From: Gammaproteobacteria bacterium
GTDB lineage: Bacteria > Pseudomonadota > Gammaproteobacteria > DSM-19610
Direction of reading: 5' to 3'
Assembly (NCBI GenBank): GCA_030618475.1
Contig: JAUXDG010000185.1
Coordinates: 1 to 5,923 of the forward strand
DNA: 5,923 bases
A program made the translations under genes and the position numbers. Each line of letters starts with the position of its first letter. Position 1 is the stretch's first letter. The notes under the pieces were generated by a model, which saw only the letters and a list, made by a program, of their open reading frames with translations, had not been told where the DNA came from and did no database searches. Below, piece by piece: positions 4,539 to 5,923 of the stretch.

Positions 4539-5923
4539 TCACAGTAACAGGTCTGTGCGAGGTATGGCGTCGGCCTGGTCGGTTTCGAGGCGGGGTTGAC
4601 AGTTTACCAGGTGGTTCGCCGGAATCTTGAATTTCTCCACCAGATAATCCCTGACACTGGCGGCACGCTGCTCGCCGAGCGCGGTGAGTTTCTGCTCATC
4701 CACTACCGGTGCGGCAGGGGGCGTCTCCTTTTTGCCGCTTTGCCCGCCGGCCTTATCTGCCGGCGGCTGGAGGTGAGCGACATCCTGCTGCACAGCCACT
4801 CCGCATATTTTCACGGCGATCTTGGGGCGTTCTTTCAGGACCTTGGCGATCTTGGACAGGTAATCCCGGTCGGTGTCGTCGAGGCTTGCCTGCCCCGGCT
4901 CGAACTCGATGGGATCGAGGCGAATCTTGCTGGCCGCTTCACCGGCTATCTTGGCTACCGCGACCATGGCGCCATAAGGTTGCAGGGCGTACACCAGGTA
5001 GGAGGTGGCGCCTACTGACACGCCGCTGGCGACCGCCTTGGTGATGGCGTCGCTGACATTGAAATCGGGATGATTGGCATCCCCCTCGATGGGGATTTTC
5101 AGTTCGATGGTGTCATTCTTGTCGCGCAGGATATTGAGCGCCATATCCAGGGGTACGGGTATCTTGCTCTGCAGACCGTCCTTGCTGTCGGTACCCTTCA
5201 CCGACAGCTGATGCATTAACAGCACCGCCTCACCTTTCATGAGTTCGTCCTGGCTCACCAGCTTGAGATCAACGTCGAGTGACCCGCTGTCGATCATGAC
5301 GCCCATGCTGCCTGTGCTGTACGGAGACAGGGGCGGGAGTCCGAGCGCTTGCAGTTTTCCCTGGATATCCATACCCGGTGGCTGCAGAAAGGGTTTGATG
5401 TCACCGCCTGCGTTGATGGTGGCGTGTTTGTCGAACTGGCCATCCAGCTTGAAGCTGGTGGTCTGTTCGGGTTTTCGGCCATCCAGGTTCTCGAGGAATA
5501 ACTCGTTTATGGTCAACGTTGTCTTGAAAGCCGGACTCACCGATTCGTCATAGATGGTCAGCGAACTGCCCTTGGAAGCCTCGATCCGATTAACAGCAAG
5601 GGGAGGCGGTTCTGCCGCTTTTTCCGCTTCTCCGGCTTCGGCGTCTTGCGCCATCACTTTTTCTGCATCCTCCGCAGCCGTTTCATCCGAAGGCCTTACC
5701 CCGTTTCCCGTACCCTCGACGTCTTCTGTATCCTTCTCTTCACCCGCCAGGACGGCGAGCAGCATATTGGTATTCCATGTGCCTTCCTTGTCGCGGTGAT
5801 ACACCACGTGGACATCGTCTTCCAGGATGGTGTTAACGGAGGTGAATCCGTCGATGTGGGAGAATTTTTCAATGGACAGTTTCCCGGCATGCCAGACGGC
5901 CTGGTTTTCACCCTTGGACTCAG
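4539..5923 (-). CDS. DUF748 (AsmA-like) envelope protein, C-terminal part, cut by window edge
   Basis: The frame is open from the stop at 4541-4539 to the right edge, giving the last 460 residues of a longer protein. Residue numbers here count from the first full codon. DUF748 proteins are large periplasmic proteins anchored by an N-terminal helix; the AsmA-like clan is linked to lipid transport and outer-membrane assembly, but the role of this member is unknown. Visible regions are the end of a beta-rich domain (1-58), a very acidic Glu/Asp/Ala linker (about 59-108), the beta-rich DUF748 core with GLPPLSPYSTGSMGVMIDSG (about 194-213), the signature PVPLDMALNILRDKNDTIELKIPIEGD (about 256-282), a hydrophobic segment ending in YALQPYGA, and a degenerate OmpA-like tail (about 335-460, with LDPIEFEPGQASL, LGEQRAASVRDYL and the end PRTDLLL). 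The GTG at 5807 is in frame but internal: coding continues upstream without a break, so the real start lies outside the window. Confidence 0.85.
   Translation of the reverse strand, partial: ESKGENQAVWHAGKLSIEKFSHIDGFTSVNTILEDDVHVVYHRDKEGTWNTNMLLAVLAGEEKDTEDVEGTGNGVRPSDETAAEDAEKVMAQDAEAGEAEKAAEPPPLAVNRIEASKGSSLTIYDESVSPAFKTTLTINELFLENLDGRKPEQTTSFKLDGQFDKHATINAGGDIKPFLQPPGMDIQGKLQALGLPPLSPYSTGSMGVMIDSGSLDVDLKLVSQDELMKGEAVLLMHQLSVKGTDSKDGLQSKIPVPLDMALNILRDKNDTIELKIPIEGDANHPDFNVSDAITKAVASGVSVGATSYLVYALQPYGAMVAVAKIAGEAASKIRLDPIEFEPGQASLDDTDRDYLSKIAKVLKERPKIAVKICGVAVQQDVAHLQPPADKAGGQSGKKETPPAAPVVDEQKLTALGEQRAASVRDYLVEKFKIPANHLVNCQPRLETDQADAIPRTDLLL

Noticed and set aside
4596..5018. Plus-strand open frame opposite the DUF748 gene
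   Set aside because: Antisense to a frame with clear DUF748 and OmpA-like patterns; the other plus-strand frames at 5239-5553 and 5554-5799 are rejected for the same reason.
5805..5807. GTG as the start of the DUF748 gene
   Set aside because: The same frame stays open and protein-like to the window edge, so this is an internal valine.

Overview
The window comes from a respiratory, probably denitrifying proteobacterium. A gammaproteobacterium is most likely, because the NorC and NorB sequences closely resemble those I remember from Pseudomonas and its relatives, and because a CvpA-like protein and a DUF748 protein of gammaproteobacterial style are present. This is judged from protein resemblance only; no rRNA or other marker lies in the window.

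Layout. Positions 1-950 (minus strand) hold the start of a cytochrome c-dependent nitric oxide reductase operon: complete norC, then the first 167 codons of norB, which runs off the left edge. Upstream of norC is a clean FNR/DNR-type box with a -10 hexamer at class II spacing, so the operon is probably switched on by low oxygen and/or NO. Positions 1031-1418 hold no convincing gene but contain two small dyads and a possible decayed reading frame. Positions 1419-2804 (plus) encode an exported DUF4403-type protein. Positions 2831-3301 (minus) encode a small CvpA-like membrane protein that converges on it. A 345-base spacer (3302-3646) separates this from a divergent secreted alpha/beta-hydrolase (lipase/esterase type, 3647-4462, plus) and carries a REP-like hairpin. 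The right end (4539-5923, minus) is the C-terminal part of a DUF748 (AsmA-like) envelope protein, which converges on the hydrolase and is cut by the window edge.

How the genes fit together. norC and norB form one respiratory complex that reduces NO to N2O. The other four genes share an envelope theme (two large exported or envelope proteins, a secreted hydrolase, an inner-membrane protein), but they alternate in strand, so the sequence does not show an operon or a single pathway. I see no CRISPR array, tRNA, rRNA, transposase, phage gene or defence module. I found no clear novel system. The best points for follow-up are the DUF4403 gene and its odd 5' region, the hairpin at 3563-3598, and the degenerate OmpA-like tail of the DUF748 protein.
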